Source: Microcaldota archaeon
Lineage (GTDB): Archaea; Iainarchaeota; Iainarchaeia; JAADDC01
Assembly (NCBI GenBank): GCA_027000685.1
Contig: JALTNN010000042.1
Span: 1-5,029 of the forward strand
Length of the DNA: 5,029 nucleotides
Direction of reading: 5' to 3'
Each line of letters begins with the position of its first letter. Within the stretch, counting starts at the first letter, position 1. Shown piece by piece: positions 4,968-5,029 of the stretch. The notes beneath the pieces were generated by a model that was not told where the DNA came from, did not search any database, and was given only the letters and a program-made list of their open reading frames with translations. The translations under genes were made by a program, and so were the position numbers.

Positions 4968-5029
4968 ATGAAGCTCATAAACCGCCTGAGCACGGGCTAC
5001 ATTATCGCTGGGGCCTACGCAACAAAGGT
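4968..5029 (+). CDS. Start of an unidentified gene, cut by the right edge
   Basis: Only 20 codons are visible, giving MKLINRLSTGYIIAGAYATK and continuing past the window. The ATG is preceded by GGTGA (4959-4963) four bases upstream, a good match to the archaeal anti-Shine-Dalgarno sequence. The GTG at 4960 runs into TGA after two codons and cannot be the start. The LSTGYIIAGAYA start faintly recalls a family of conserved archaeal proteins of unknown function, but I cannot assign it from so little. It diverges from the ferritin-like/VIT1 gene and shares a short AT-rich promoter region with it. Confidence 0.6.
   Translation, partial: MKLINRLSTGYIIAGAYATK

Noticed and set aside
1..5029. Mobile elements, CRISPR arrays, tRNA or rRNA genes, and defence systems
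   Set aside because: I looked for inverted terminal repeats, regularly spaced repeats, cloverleaf-like segments and transposase or nuclease-effector motifs on both strands and saw none. Coding sequence covers nearly all of the window.

Overview
The window looks like ordinary, gene-dense chromosome from an archaeon, probably a thermophile or hyperthermophile. The reasons are the protein families and their archaeal flavour (a DCD-DUT-like deaminase, an endonuclease III with an LSQRT motif, an APWR-type HIT protein, a ferritin-like/VIT1 fusion), the charged E/K/R-rich proteins with many AGG/AGA arginine codons, frequent GTG starts without Shine-Dalgarno sequences, and TATA-like boxes about 25-30 bases upstream of starts. 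By eye the G+C is in the fifties. I cannot name the genus. A Thermococci- or Archaeoglobi-like euryarchaeon fits, but this is a guess.

Layout, left to right. (1) The 3' part of a CPA2/Kef-type cation/proton antiporter on the + strand, cut by the left edge, with four extra predicted membrane helices after the transport core. It ends in a 7-base convergent overlap with (2) a dCTP deaminase on the - strand. Going right, all on the - strand, are (3) endonuclease III (nth), (4) an HtpX-like M48 membrane metalloprotease and (5) a LemA-family membrane protein. Transcription runs lemA, htpX, nth, dcd, with gaps of 4, 7 and 25 bases, so these four form a probable operon. A TATA-like box at the end of nth probably gives dcd its own start as well. 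(6) A HIT-family nucleotide hydrolase/transferase diverges from lemA across a 52-base gap holding one AT-rich element usable in both directions. (7) On the - strand is a ferritin-like/VIT1 membrane protein, a probable Fe/Mn transporter, overlapping the HIT gene tail-to-tail by 34 bases. (8) A + strand gene begins at 4968 and runs off the right edge.

Functional picture: lemA plus htpX is a recurrent membrane-protein pair. nth and dcd both concern pyrimidine quality in DNA (base excision repair; deamination of dCTP to dUTP or dUMP for dTMP synthesis). The HIT protein handles nucleotide phosphoesters. Both flanking genes are ion or metal transporters. I see no mobile element, CRISPR array, RNA gene, prophage or phage-defence cassette, and no stretch over 300 bases lacks a gene. 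The longest gaps are the two divergent promoter regions (about 52 and 21-48 bases). The points worth a second look are the compact leaderless promoter geometry, the deaminase's sequence hints of dUMP formation, the eroded metal-ligand pattern in the ferritin-like domain, and the unusual C-terminus of the antiporter. None of them amounts to a clear new system.
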